A stretch of DNA of 64,000 bases, from NCBI GenBank assembly GCA_009843525.1, contig VYDH01000036.1, positions 124,001-188,000 on the forward strand. Reading direction: 5' to 3'. The number at the start of each line of letters is the position of its first letter. Positions within the stretch are counted from its first letter, which is position 1. The notes beneath the pieces were generated by a model. The model searched no databases. It was not told the DNA's origin and saw nothing but the letters and a program-made list of their open reading frames with translations. Below, in pieces: positions 52,815-60,239 of this stretch. This DNA is from Acidimicrobiales bacterium (lineage in GTDB: Bacteria > Actinomycetota > Acidimicrobiia > Acidimicrobiales > Poriferisodalaceae). The translations under genes and the position numbers were made by a program.

Positions 52815-53537
52815 GTGAACCGAGGTGCGGGAATCGACGTGTCGCGCCTGCCGACTCACGTGGCCTGTGTGATGGACGGCAATGGACGCTGGGCTCAGGC
52901 GCGTGGGCTGCCACGAACCGAAGGTCATGCAGCTGGCGAAGAAGCCCTGATCGACACCGTCGAGGGCGCGGCCGAGATCGGCCTGTCGTGGCTCACCGTG
53001 TACGCGTTCAGCACGGAGAACTGGCGTCGCCCGCCGGCCGAGGTGCGCTTCCTCATGGGCTTCAACGAATCGCTGCTGGTGCGGCGCAGCCATGAGCTGC
53101 ACGAGCAGAACGTGCGGATCCGTTTCGTCGGTCGGCCTGACGCCCGCATCCCGCGACGGGTCCGGGCGCGCATCGACGAGGCCGTCGAGCTGACAGCAGC
53201 CAACACCGGCCTCACGTTCACGGTGGCGTTCAACTACGGCGGCAGGGCCGAGATCGTGGACGCTGCCGCGGGTCTCGTGCGCTCGGGCGTCCCTGCGGAC
53301 GAGGTCGACGAGGCAGCGCTCGCCAAGCATCTGTATGACGCCGAGATGCCCGAGGTCGACCTCATGATCCGGACCTCTGGCGAGAACCGGCTGTCGAACT
53401 TCCTGTTGTGGCAGATGGCCTACAGCGAGCTGGTGTTCACCGACACGCTCTGGCCCGATTTCCGGCGGGGGGACCTGTTCGACGCCATCTGCATCTACCA
53501 GGCCCGCGACCGGCGCTTCGGCGGCCTGAACCGCTGA
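52815..53537 (+). CDS. uppS: Isoprenyl (undecaprenyl-type) diphosphate synthase
   Basis: 240 aa cis-prenyltransferase making the lipid carrier for cell-wall synthesis. HVACVMDGNGRWAQARGLPR holds the catalytic Asp, and GHAAGEEALIDTVEGAAEIG, LTVYAFSTENWRRP and DLMIRTSGENRLSNFLLWQM are the other conserved regions. GTG at 52815 is preferred; the ATG at 52758 would add 19 residues unlike the family and overlap the divergent helicase start. recO follows 88 bp later. Confidence 0.95.
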   Translation: MNRGAGIDVSRLPTHVACVMDGNGRWAQARGLPRTEGHAAGEEALIDTVEGAAEIGLSWLTVYAFSTENWRRPPAEVRFLMGFNESLLVRRSHELHEQNVRIRFVGRPDARIPRRVRARIDEAVELTAANTGLTFTVAFNYGGRAEIVDAAAGLVRSGVPADEVDEAALAKHLYDAEMPEVDLMIRTSGENRLSNFLLWQMAYSELVFTDTLWPDFRRGDLFDAICIYQARDRRFGGLNR

Positions 53538-53625
53538 GGCCGCACGTCCCCGAGGCTGCGGAGGAATCCGAGCAGCGCCAGTCCCACACAGCGCATCCGA
53601 CACAGCGAAGGGGAAGTCCCCGCAA

Positions 53626-54342
53626 ATGCAGTACCGGGACCGAGGGGTGGTGCTGCGCACCACCAAGCTCGGCGAGGCCGATCGGATCATCACGATCATC
53701 ACCTCCGGGCACGGCAAAGTGCGCGCCGTGGCGAAGGGTGCCAGGCGCACCCGGAGCAAGCTGGCCGGCCACGTCGAACCGCTGCGCCATGTCGATCTGC
53801 AGCTCTACCGGGGACGCGGCGAGCTCGACATCGTGACCGGAGCCGTGACGCTCGACCGCTGGCCGGCGCTGCGCTCGGATCTCGACCGGCTGGGCACGGC
53901 CATGACGCTCGCCGAAGCGGTGGACCAGTCGGTTCACGACCGGGCCGACGACCCGGTGCCGTACCAGATGCTGATCGGAGCGTTGGGCCGCCTCGACCGG
54001 GCTCACTCAGACATGCTGCTGCCTGCGTTCCTGCTGCGACTGCTGGCACACGAGGGGACCGCGCCGATGCTCGACCGGTGCGTGGTGGGCACCGATTGCG
54101 ATGATGCCCCCATCGTGGCATTCGACCCCGCCGCCGGCGGCGTGACCTGCGCCACTCACCGTCGCGGCCGCCAGATCTCGCTTGGCGCGCTCACGATGCT
54201 GCGCTTGATCATCGACGGTCGGGTGAATGCCGTGCTCGATGTCGAGCCGTCCTCTGACACGCATGAGGCCGCAGCAGCCGTCACCCGCATGTGGGAGTAC
54301 CACATGGACCGGCGCCTGCGGAGTGCGGACTTGCTCGGCTGA
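53626..54342 (+). CDS. recO: DNA repair protein RecO
   Basis: 238 aa. MQYRDRGVVLRTTKLGEADR and IITIITSGHGKVRAVAKGAR are the N-terminal OB-fold signature; the C-terminal helical domain follows, without the full four-cysteine zinc site (single Cys in RCVVGTDCDDAP and VTCATHRRG give a CxxxxxC..C pattern). It loads RecA onto SSB-coated DNA. AAGGGGA and TCCCC directly before the ATG can form a small hairpin over the ribosome binding site. The last codons are duplicated downstream (54377-54408). Confidence 0.95.
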   Translation: MQYRDRGVVLRTTKLGEADRIITIITSGHGKVRAVAKGARRTRSKLAGHVEPLRHVDLQLYRGRGELDIVTGAVTLDRWPALRSDLDRLGTAMTLAEAVDQSVHDRADDPVPYQMLIGALGRLDRAHSDMLLPAFLLRLLAHEGTAPMLDRCVVGTDCDDAPIVAFDPAAGGVTCATHRRGRQISLGALTMLRLIIDGRVNAVLDVEPSSDTHEAAAAVTRMWEYHMDRRLRSADLLG

Positions 54343-54408
54343 GCGGCGGGTCGGCGCCGGTCCCATCGGACTCGGTCCGGCGCCTGCGGAGTGCGGACTT
54401 GCTCGGCT
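54309..54408. repeat. 32-bp direct repeat copying the recO 3' end
   Basis: 54309-54340 (inside recO) and 54377-54408 are identical; period 68 bp. Beyond the unit the match continues with a one-base indel (CTGAGCGG versus CTAGCGG). The right copy supplies two of the three bases of the stop codon of the convergent gene. Confidence 0.9.
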
Positions 54409-54841
54409 AGCGGAAGATGCGGCTGCGGCCCTGGGGGTTCTCGACGCTCTCGTGGAGCCGCTTGAAGCGCTTCTCTGCCCGTACGTCGGCGGTTGAGCGC
54501 CACCACTTGCGGCCCCGCCAGAAGGCGCCCGCGAACGCCAGCAGAGCCAGCACCACCTGGGTGCGGGCCAGGCCGCCGCACAGCGGATGCCGGCTCTCGG
54601 GCGGCACGTAGTCTTGCCCGGTGGTGCGGTTCGCCGTGATCGCCTCGTCGACCGCGGTACGCACCTCGTCCAGATCCACGTCGGACGGGGCAAGACTCAG
54701 CAGTGGCATCGAGCAGGTCCAGTGAACCTGGCCTTCCTGAATGTCTTCGTACGGGCCGCCAAAAACCGGCAGCGGCATGAACAGCACCATCATGCCGAGG
54801 AATGCACACAGGAAGACCACGGTGGTGTCGCGCAGCCGCAT
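54407..54841 (-). CDS. Small membrane protein of unknown function
   Basis: 144 aa, not recognised. N-terminal helix TVVFLCAFLGMMVLFMPLPV (~7-26), an external loop with CSMPLLSLAPSDVDLDEVRT and a Cys pair (TCSMP, PLCGGL), a second helix (VVLALLAFAGAFW, ~100-113) and a basic C-terminal tail (RAEKRFKRLHESVENPQGRS). ATG at 54841 has a TAAGAT -10 box 7 nt upstream. Convergent with recO, divergent from glyS. Confidence 0.7.
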   Translation of the reverse strand: MRLRDTTVVFLCAFLGMMVLFMPLPVFGGPYEDIQEGQVHWTCSMPLLSLAPSDVDLDEVRTAVDEAITANRTTGQDYVPPESRHPLCGGLARTQVVLALLAFAGAFWRGRKWWRSTADVRAEKRFKRLHESVENPQGRSRIFR

Positions 54842-54848
54842 GGCAGTG

Positions 54849-54854
54849 ATCTTA
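54849..54854 (-). promoter_or_regulatory. -10 box (TAAGAT) of a probable leaderless transcript
   Basis: TAAGAT on the minus strand, 7 nt before the ATG at 54841; no Shine-Dalgarno. Confidence 0.45.
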
Positions 54855-54967
54855 GGAGGCTGAGCCCCAGGCCCGAGCGGCTTGCGAGGCAAGCGAGCCA
54901 GAGCGGCAAGCAGGGTGCGAAGTCGCCGCCCGCCTGTATTCGCTCCGGCGCCCCCGCAGGCCCTCAG

Positions 54968-54973
54968 TACCCT
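54968..54973 (+). promoter_or_regulatory. -10 box (TACCCT) of a probable leaderless glyS transcript
   Basis: TACCCTTGC, 8 nt before GTG 54982; same nonamer as ahead of cysS. Confidence 0.5.
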
Positions 54974-54981
54974 TGCCGCCC

Positions 54982-56331
54982 GTGACGAAGACCGCTGGCG
55001 CCGAATCTGAAGGGCCGGGCCCCGATCCCGCACTGTTCGACAAGATCGTCAATCTCTGCAAGCGCCGCGGCATCGTGTTCGGCTCTGCCGAGATCTACGG
55101 CGGCTTCCGCAGCGCATACGACTACGGGCCGATCGGGGCGCAGCTCCTGCGCAACGTGAAGGACGCTTGGTGGCGATCCATGGTCCAGATGCGCAGCGAT
55201 GTGGTGGGTCTGGACGCGTCCATCCTGGGCCCGCCCCAGGTGTGGGAGGCCTCAGGCCACCTGAAGAACTTCACCGATCCGCTGGTGGATTGCACCGTCT
55301 GCAAGACCCGCCACCGCCAAGACCAGCTCGACGACCCCGACCTGTGCCCCAACTGCGGCAGCCGCGGCGCGTTCACCGAAGCGCGGGCGTTCAACCTCAT
55401 GTTCCGCACGCAGGCCGGGCCGGTGGAGGGCGCGGGCACCGAGGTGTACCTGCGTCCTGAGACGGCCCAGGGCATGTTCGTGAACTTCAAGAACATTTTG
55501 GAGACGAGCCGGAAGCGGCCGCCGTTCGGCATCGCCCAGGTGGGCAAGTCGTTCCGCAACGAGATCACGCCGGGCAACTTCGTGTTCCGCACCCGAGAGT
55601 TCGAGCAGATGGAGCTGGAGTTCTTTGTGCCGCCCGTCGAGGCCCCGCAGTGGTACGAGTACTGGCTCGCCGAGCGGCTCCGGTGGTATGCCGACTTGGG
55701 CATCCCGACCCATCAGCTTCGCCTGCGCGCCCATGACGCCGACGAGCTCAGCCACTACTCCAGCGGCACCAGCGACGTCGAGTTCCTGTTCCCGTGGGGC
55801 TGGGGCGAGCTCGAAGGAATCGCCAACCGCGGCGACTACGACTTGCGCCAGCACGCCGAGCACTCTGGCCAGAAGCTGGAGTACTTCGACCAGGCCAGCG
55901 GCGAACGGTATGTGCCGCACGTGATCGAGCCGGCTGCCGGGGCGACGCGAGCGCTGATGGCGTTCCTGCTGGCTGCGTTCCGTACCGAAGTCGTCAACGA
56001 CGAGCTCCGCACGGTGCTGGGGCTGCACCCGCGGCTGGCGCCGTACAAAGTGGCGGTGCTGCCGCTGTCGCGCAAGGAGCCGCTGCCTGGGTTGGCCGGC
56101 GACGTGCTGGCGATGTGCCAGCCGCATTGGATGTGCGACTACGACGAGACCCAGGCCATCGGGCGCCGCTACCGCCGCCAGGACGAGATCGGCACTCCGC
56201 TGTGCGTCACCGTCGACTTCGAATCCGTCGACGACCGATGCGTGACCGTGCGTGACCGTGACACGATGGCCCAAGACCGTGTGCCGATCGACGCTTTGGT
56301 CGAACATCTCACCGGCCGCTTGGATCTCTGA
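54982..56331 (+). CDS. glyS: Glycyl-tRNA synthetase (dimeric type)
   Basis: 449 aa class II synthetase of the alpha2 type. LFDKIVNLCKRRGIVFGSAE, YGGFRSAYDYGPIGAQL, zinc-ribbon cysteines CTVCKTRHR / CPNCGSRG (~112-140), motif 2 GKSFRNEITPGNFVFRTREF and anticodon-binding C-terminus (HPRLAPYKVAVLPLSRKE). GTG at 54982 is chosen because of the -10 box spacing; an in-frame TTG at 54973 is also possible. The PEP-utilising gene follows 5 bp later. Confidence 0.97.
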   Translation: MTKTAGAESEGPGPDPALFDKIVNLCKRRGIVFGSAEIYGGFRSAYDYGPIGAQLLRNVKDAWWRSMVQMRSDVVGLDASILGPPQVWEASGHLKNFTDPLVDCTVCKTRHRQDQLDDPDLCPNCGSRGAFTEARAFNLMFRTQAGPVEGAGTEVYLRPETAQGMFVNFKNILETSRKRPPFGIAQVGKSFRNEITPGNFVFRTREFEQMELEFFVPPVEAPQWYEYWLAERLRWYADLGIPTHQLRLRAHDADELSHYSSGTSDVEFLFPWGWGELEGIANRGDYDLRQHAEHSGQKLEYFDQASGERYVPHVIEPAAGATRALMAFLLAAFRTEVVNDELRTVLGLHPRLAPYKVAVLPLSRKEPLPGLAGDVLAMCQPHWMCDYDETQAIGRRYRRQDEIGTPLCVTVDFESVDDRCVTVRDRDTMAQDRVPIDALVEHLTGRLDL

Positions 56332-56336
56332 GCGCC

Positions 56337-57869
56337 ATGGCGGACGCTGAGACCGGACTGAGCGCTCGCCAGCAGCAGGCCGTGGCCGATCTCAGCTTCG
56401 ACGAGCTGACAGCGGCCCTGCACCCGACATTTGCAGGCGATGCCGGTGTGGTGCTGACGACTGGCCTGGCGGCGTCGCCGGGAGCTGCCGCGGGGCTGGT
56501 GGCGGTGGGCTCGGAGGCGGCGCTGGACCTGGCGTCGGCAGGCAGCACGGTGATCTTGGTTGCCACCGAGACCACTCCCGCTGATGTGGCTGCCATGGGT
56601 CTTTCGGCGGGAATCCTGACGTCCCGGGGCGGGCTGGCGAGCCATGCGGCAGTAGTGGCCCGGGGCTGGGGCATTCCGGCTGTATGCGACGCCCGCGAGA
56701 TCACCGTGGAGGCTGACAGCTTCGTGATCGGCGACCGGCGCATTGCCAATGGCACACCAATCTCGATCGATGGGTCCACGGGCGAGGTGACGCTGGGGAA
56801 TCGTGAGATTGCCGGGTCGGCCGTAGGCGCTGCCGGGGTCGGCCCGTCACCGGGGTCGGCGCTGCCGGCAGAGATCGATGAGGTGCTCGGGTGGGCGGAT
56901 CGGGTTGCGGCCGGCCGATTTGCTGTGCTCGCCAATGCGGACACTGCGGCCGATGCAGCGACGGCGCGGGCGCTTGGAGCGCAGGGCATCGGGCTGTGCC
57001 GCACTGAGCACATGTTCTTGGAACCCGACCGGCTGGAAGTCGTGCAGCACGTCGTGCTGCGCGGGCACGACGAGCACGTCGACGATCTGGCGGCTGCCCA
57101 GCGAGCGGATTTTCGCGAGCTGCTGGCAGCCATGGACGCATTGCCGGTCACGGTTCGGCTGCTCGATGCGCCCATGCATGAGTTCCTTGCCGGCGCAGAT
57201 CCCGACGACGCCGCGCAGTGGCACGAGCACAACCCGATGCTCGGCGTGCGCGGCGTCCGGCTCGGCCTGCTGCGTCCCGAGCTCTACGCCGCGCAGGTCG
57301 AGGCCTTGGCGGGTGCGGTGGCCGACCGTCGTGTCGTCGGCGGCGACCCCCGCGTCGAAATCATGGTGCCGCTCGTGTCCACCGCCGACGAGTTGGCGGC
57401 CGCGGTCGATGCTGTGCGTTCGGCTTGGGCGGGCGCTGATGCCGGTGACGCGCCGCCCATCGGCACGATGATCGAGACGCCGCGTGCCTGCCTCATCGCC
57501 GGGCAATTGGCCACCGGCGTGTCGTTCGCCAGCTTCGGCACCAACGACCTCACCCAGATGGTGTTTGGCTTCAGCCGCGATGACACGGCGGCACAGGTCA
57601 TTGCGCCGTATGTCGCCGGCGGGCTGCTGGACACCGATCCGTTCGCCTCGCTGGACCGTGCCGGCGTCGGCGAGCTTCTGAGCACTGCGATGAACCGAGG
57701 GCGCGCGGCCAATCCAGGCCTACGCGCCGGCATCTGCGGCGAGCACGGCGGCGACCCGGCCAGCATCGAATTCGCAGTGCTAGCAGGGCTCAACTACGTG
57801 TCCTGCTCGCCCTACCGTGTGCCGGCCGCCCGCCTCGCCGTCGCCCAGGCGCTGCTCGCAAACCAATAG
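56337..57869 (+). CDS. PPDK-like protein lacking the ATP-grasp domain (phosphohistidine and PEP/pyruvate-binding domains only)
   Basis: 510 aa corresponding to the C-terminal ~60% of pyruvate phosphate dikinase (~880 aa). It begins in the linker before the swivelling domain (LTTGLAASPGAAAGLVAVGS). Catalytic His 103 lies in SRGGLASHAAVVARG; the TIM-barrel domain has GIGLCRTEHMFLEP, HNPMLGVRGVRLGLL, SFASFGTNDLTQMVFGFSRD and CGEHGGDPASIEF with the catalytic Cys (~467). All C-terminal catalytic residues appear intact, but no nucleotide-binding domain is encoded here or next door. ATG at 56337 is 5 bp after glyS, so no upstream half was lost by a simple frameshift. Confidence 0.88.
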   Translation: MADAETGLSARQQQAVADLSFDELTAALHPTFAGDAGVVLTTGLAASPGAAAGLVAVGSEAALDLASAGSTVILVATETTPADVAAMGLSAGILTSRGGLASHAAVVARGWGIPAVCDAREITVEADSFVIGDRRIANGTPISIDGSTGEVTLGNREIAGSAVGAAGVGPSPGSALPAEIDEVLGWADRVAAGRFAVLANADTAADAATARALGAQGIGLCRTEHMFLEPDRLEVVQHVVLRGHDEHVDDLAAAQRADFRELLAAMDALPVTVRLLDAPMHEFLAGADPDDAAQWHEHNPMLGVRGVRLGLLRPELYAAQVEALAGAVADRRVVGGDPRVEIMVPLVSTADELAAAVDAVRSAWAGADAGDAPPIGTMIETPRACLIAGQLATGVSFASFGTNDLTQMVFGFSRDDTAAQVIAPYVAGGLLDTDPFASLDRAGVGELLSTAMNRGRAANPGLRAGICGEHGGDPASIEFAVLAGLNYVSCSPYRVPAARLAVAQALLANQ

Positions 57870-57882
57870 CGTCGCAGTGAAC

Positions 57883-59796
57883 ATGAGTATTCGGGACTCC
57901 GACGTGCAGCGCGTGCGTGAGGCGACCGATCTTGTCGCGCTCATCGGTCGCCGGGTGAGCCTGAAGCGTGTCGGCAGCCGCCATGTGGGGCTGTGCCCAT
58001 TCCACACCGAGAAGACGCCGTCGTTCAGCGTCAACGGCGCTGAGGGCTTTTATCACTGCTTCGGTTGCAAAGCGTCGGGCGACGCCATCACATTCGTGCG
58101 TGAGACCGAGCATCTCGACTTCGCAGACGCAGTCGAGCAGCTGGCGGCCGCAGCGAACATCGAGCTCACCTATGACGCCCCTGGCGCGCAGCGCGCCAAC
58201 CAGCGCCGCAAGGAACTTCTGGACCTGCTCGAGCGCGCCGCTCGCTTCTACCACGAGCGCCTGATGAGCAGCCCTGATGCGGGCGAGGCGCGGGCATACC
58301 TGCGACGGCGGGGCTACGACCGCGAGACGGTGGTGAAGTGGCGCCTGGGCTACGCCCCGCCGCTGTGGGATGCGCTGTGCCAGCACCTCGGAGCCCCGGC
58401 CGACAAGCTTGCCGCCGCTGGGCTGGCGTATGCGGATCCGGCCTCGGACTTCTTTCGGGACCGGGTCATGTTCCCGATCTGCGATGCCGGCGGCCGGGTG
58501 GTCAGCTTCGCCGGACGCGTCCTGCCTCGATCCGGCGAACCACCGCCGAAGGGTCCGAAATACAAGAACACCGCTGGCACGGCGGTGTACGACAAGAGCA
58601 GGGTGCTCTACGGGTTGCACCTGGCCAAGCAAGCTGCCCGCAGCACCGAGCGGATCGTGGTGTGCGAAGGCCACACCGACGTCATCGGCTGCGATCTCGC
58701 CGGCACCTCCGAGGCCGTTGCCACCTGTGGCACAGCGCTGACCAAGCACCACGCCGAATTGCTGTCGCGCTCGGCCAAGCGCATCGTGCTGGCGTTCGAC
58801 GCAGACGCAGCGGGCCAGACCGCTGCGGAGCGCGTACACCAATGGGAGCGGGAGTTCGGACTCGACATCTTCGTGGCGGCACTCCCACCAGGATCGGATC
58901 CAGGAGATCTCGCAGCCAGCGATCCGCCCGCACTGCGTCGGGCACTCAACGAGGCCCGACCGTTGCATGCATTTCGAGCCGAGCGCATCCTTCAGCGCGC
59001 CGAGCTCGATAGCCCTTCAGGCCGCGATCGCGCGGCGGACGAGGCGGCCGAGGTGTTCGCCGTGTACCCGCCAGAGATCCTGCTGGAAGGCGACCTGGCG
59101 CCGATCGCCGATCGCATTCCCATGGACGTCGAGAAATTCCGCGATCGAGTCGATGCGGCCCGGCAGCGGCTGACCGACCGGACAGCGTCCCCAACCCCCG
59201 ATGCCTATGACACTCCACCGCCTCCAGAACCCGACGAGGGCTACTTCGACGACGCGTACCCGGGTGACAGCTGGGAGCCACCCGAGGCACGGTCGCCGAT
59301 CACGCGGGAGCCGAAGGTCCACAGCGTCGAACGAAGCGTTGCAGCACGCGAACAGGCGCTGCTCGAAGCGGCCGCTTCGGCAGACAGTGACGCGATGTCG
59401 CTCATCGTGCCCCAATTGTTCTCTCTGCCCGAGTTTCGTGAGGCGTACTTCCGCGTCGTCGGCGAGCCTGATTGGCGTGATCGGCTGAACTCCGATGTCC
59501 CCGACCGCGAACGGCTCGCCCAGACGGCCGCTGGGGTCAGCGAGCTCAGAGAGGGTGAGGCATTGGATCGAGCGGCGAGGGCACTGCATCGACACGTTCA
59601 GGAGACGATTCAGCTCATAGGGGACGGAGCGGAGATCCCGGGTGCCGCGTCCGACCCTCAGCAGTCGGAGATCGAGCGCCTGCGCTTGCGCCACGGCTGG
59701 CTTGTCTGGCTCCGCGACCGCGAAACCGAATTGCTGAATCCTGACTTGCGGGTCGGAGCGGCAGAGGCAGTGGCGGAATGGCTGCGTGCCAGTTGA
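57883..59796 (+). CDS. dnaG: DNA primase DnaG
   Basis: 637 aa. N-terminal zinc finger GLCPFHTEKTPSFSVN / YHCFGCKASGD (~37-66), RNA polymerase domain, TOPRIM motifs VVCEGHTDVIGCDLAG and AFDADAAGQTAAERV (~265-312), then an Asp-rich linker (PPPEPDEGYFDDAYPGDSWE) and a helicase-binding-like C-terminus. It synthesises primers for replication. ATG at 57883 is preferred (MSIRDSDVQRVREATDLVAL); a GTG two codons upstream is possible. Confidence 0.97.
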   Translation: MSIRDSDVQRVREATDLVALIGRRVSLKRVGSRHVGLCPFHTEKTPSFSVNGAEGFYHCFGCKASGDAITFVRETEHLDFADAVEQLAAAANIELTYDAPGAQRANQRRKELLDLLERAARFYHERLMSSPDAGEARAYLRRRGYDRETVVKWRLGYAPPLWDALCQHLGAPADKLAAAGLAYADPASDFFRDRVMFPICDAGGRVVSFAGRVLPRSGEPPPKGPKYKNTAGTAVYDKSRVLYGLHLAKQAARSTERIVVCEGHTDVIGCDLAGTSEAVATCGTALTKHHAELLSRSAKRIVLAFDADAAGQTAAERVHQWEREFGLDIFVAALPPGSDPGDLAASDPPALRRALNEARPLHAFRAERILQRAELDSPSGRDRAADEAAEVFAVYPPEILLEGDLAPIADRIPMDVEKFRDRVDAARQRLTDRTASPTPDAYDTPPPPEPDEGYFDDAYPGDSWEPPEARSPITREPKVHSVERSVAAREQALLEAAASADSDAMSLIVPQLFSLPEFREAYFRVVGEPDWRDRLNSDVPDRERLAQTAAGVSELREGEALDRAARALHRHVQETIQLIGDGAEIPGAASDPQQSEIERLRLRHGWLVWLRDRETELLNPDLRVGAAEAVAEWLRAS

Positions 59797-59822
59797 GTGC
59801 GGCAACCGACTGGCCGAAGGTG

Positions 59823-59895
59823 CTCCGGGGGTGGGGCTCGAACCCACGACAAACGGATTAACAGTCCGCTGCTCTGCCAACTGAGCTACCCCGGA
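59823..59895 (-). tRNA. tRNA-Asn (anticodon GTT)
   Basis: 73-nt cloverleaf: acceptor TCCGGGG/CCCCGGA, discriminator G, D-arm GCTCAGTTGGCAGAGC, anticodon loop CTGTTAA (GTT), T-arm GTGGGTTCGAGCCCCAC. CCA is not encoded. TATCGT on the minus strand at 59933-59938 could be its -10. Confidence 0.96.
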
Positions 59896-60017
59896 CCGAA
59901 CGAGCCGCGCAGCGCCCCGAACGTGCGGGGAAACGATACTGAGTAGATGTGCGCCGCCGACGGCGCGGTCAGTGTGCGCCGGCTGCACAGCGATTGTCGT
60001 GCACCTCAAGCAGTGGG

Positions 60018-60090
60018 TGGGCCGGGTGGGGATCGAACCCACGACCCAGCGATTATGAGTCGCCTGCTCTGACCACTGAGCTACCGGCCC
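60018..60090 (-). tRNA. tRNA-Met (anticodon CAT), elongator type
   Basis: 73-nt cloverleaf: acceptor GGGCCGG/CCGGCCC with a normal 1-72 pair (so not the initiator), D-arm GCTCAGTGGTCAGAGC, anticodon stem GGCGA/TCGCT around CTCATAA, T-arm GTGGGTTCGATCCCCAC, discriminator A. CCA is not encoded. tRNA-Ile with a modified CAT anticodon cannot be excluded. Confidence 0.93.
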
Positions 60091-60096
60091 GGCCGC

Positions 60097-60102
60097 ACCG
60101 TA
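60097..60102 (-). promoter_or_regulatory. -10 box (TACGGT) of tRNA-Met
   Basis: TACGGT on the minus strand, 6 nt before the mature tRNA 5' end, implying little or no 5' leader. Confidence 0.4.
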
Positions 60103-60169
60103 TCGGTCCAGCGAGCAAGCCTGTCGCGAGCGATACGAGGCCCCGAGCCGAGAACAGGGCCGGGTACAG

Positions 60170-60186
60170 AGCCCCGCAGCGGGGCT
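60170..60186. promoter_or_regulatory. Hairpin upstream of the first solute-binding protein gene
   Basis: AGCCCCG-CAG-CGGGGCT, a perfect 7-bp stem with a 3-nt loop, 54 bp before the ATG at 60240. No T-tract of note follows (AGTAGGTTTC). It could be a terminator or a leader structure. Confidence 0.35.
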
Positions 60187-60239
60187 AGTAGGTTTCGCCG
60201 AAAGCGCCGCGGTGGCGCAGTGGGGGAGGAGATTCCACG

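Noticed and set aside
56200..56337. Frameshift that would join an ATP-grasp half to the PPDK-like protein
   Set aside because: The upstream DNA is the intact end of glyS; no nucleotide-binding domain is encoded in any frame there.
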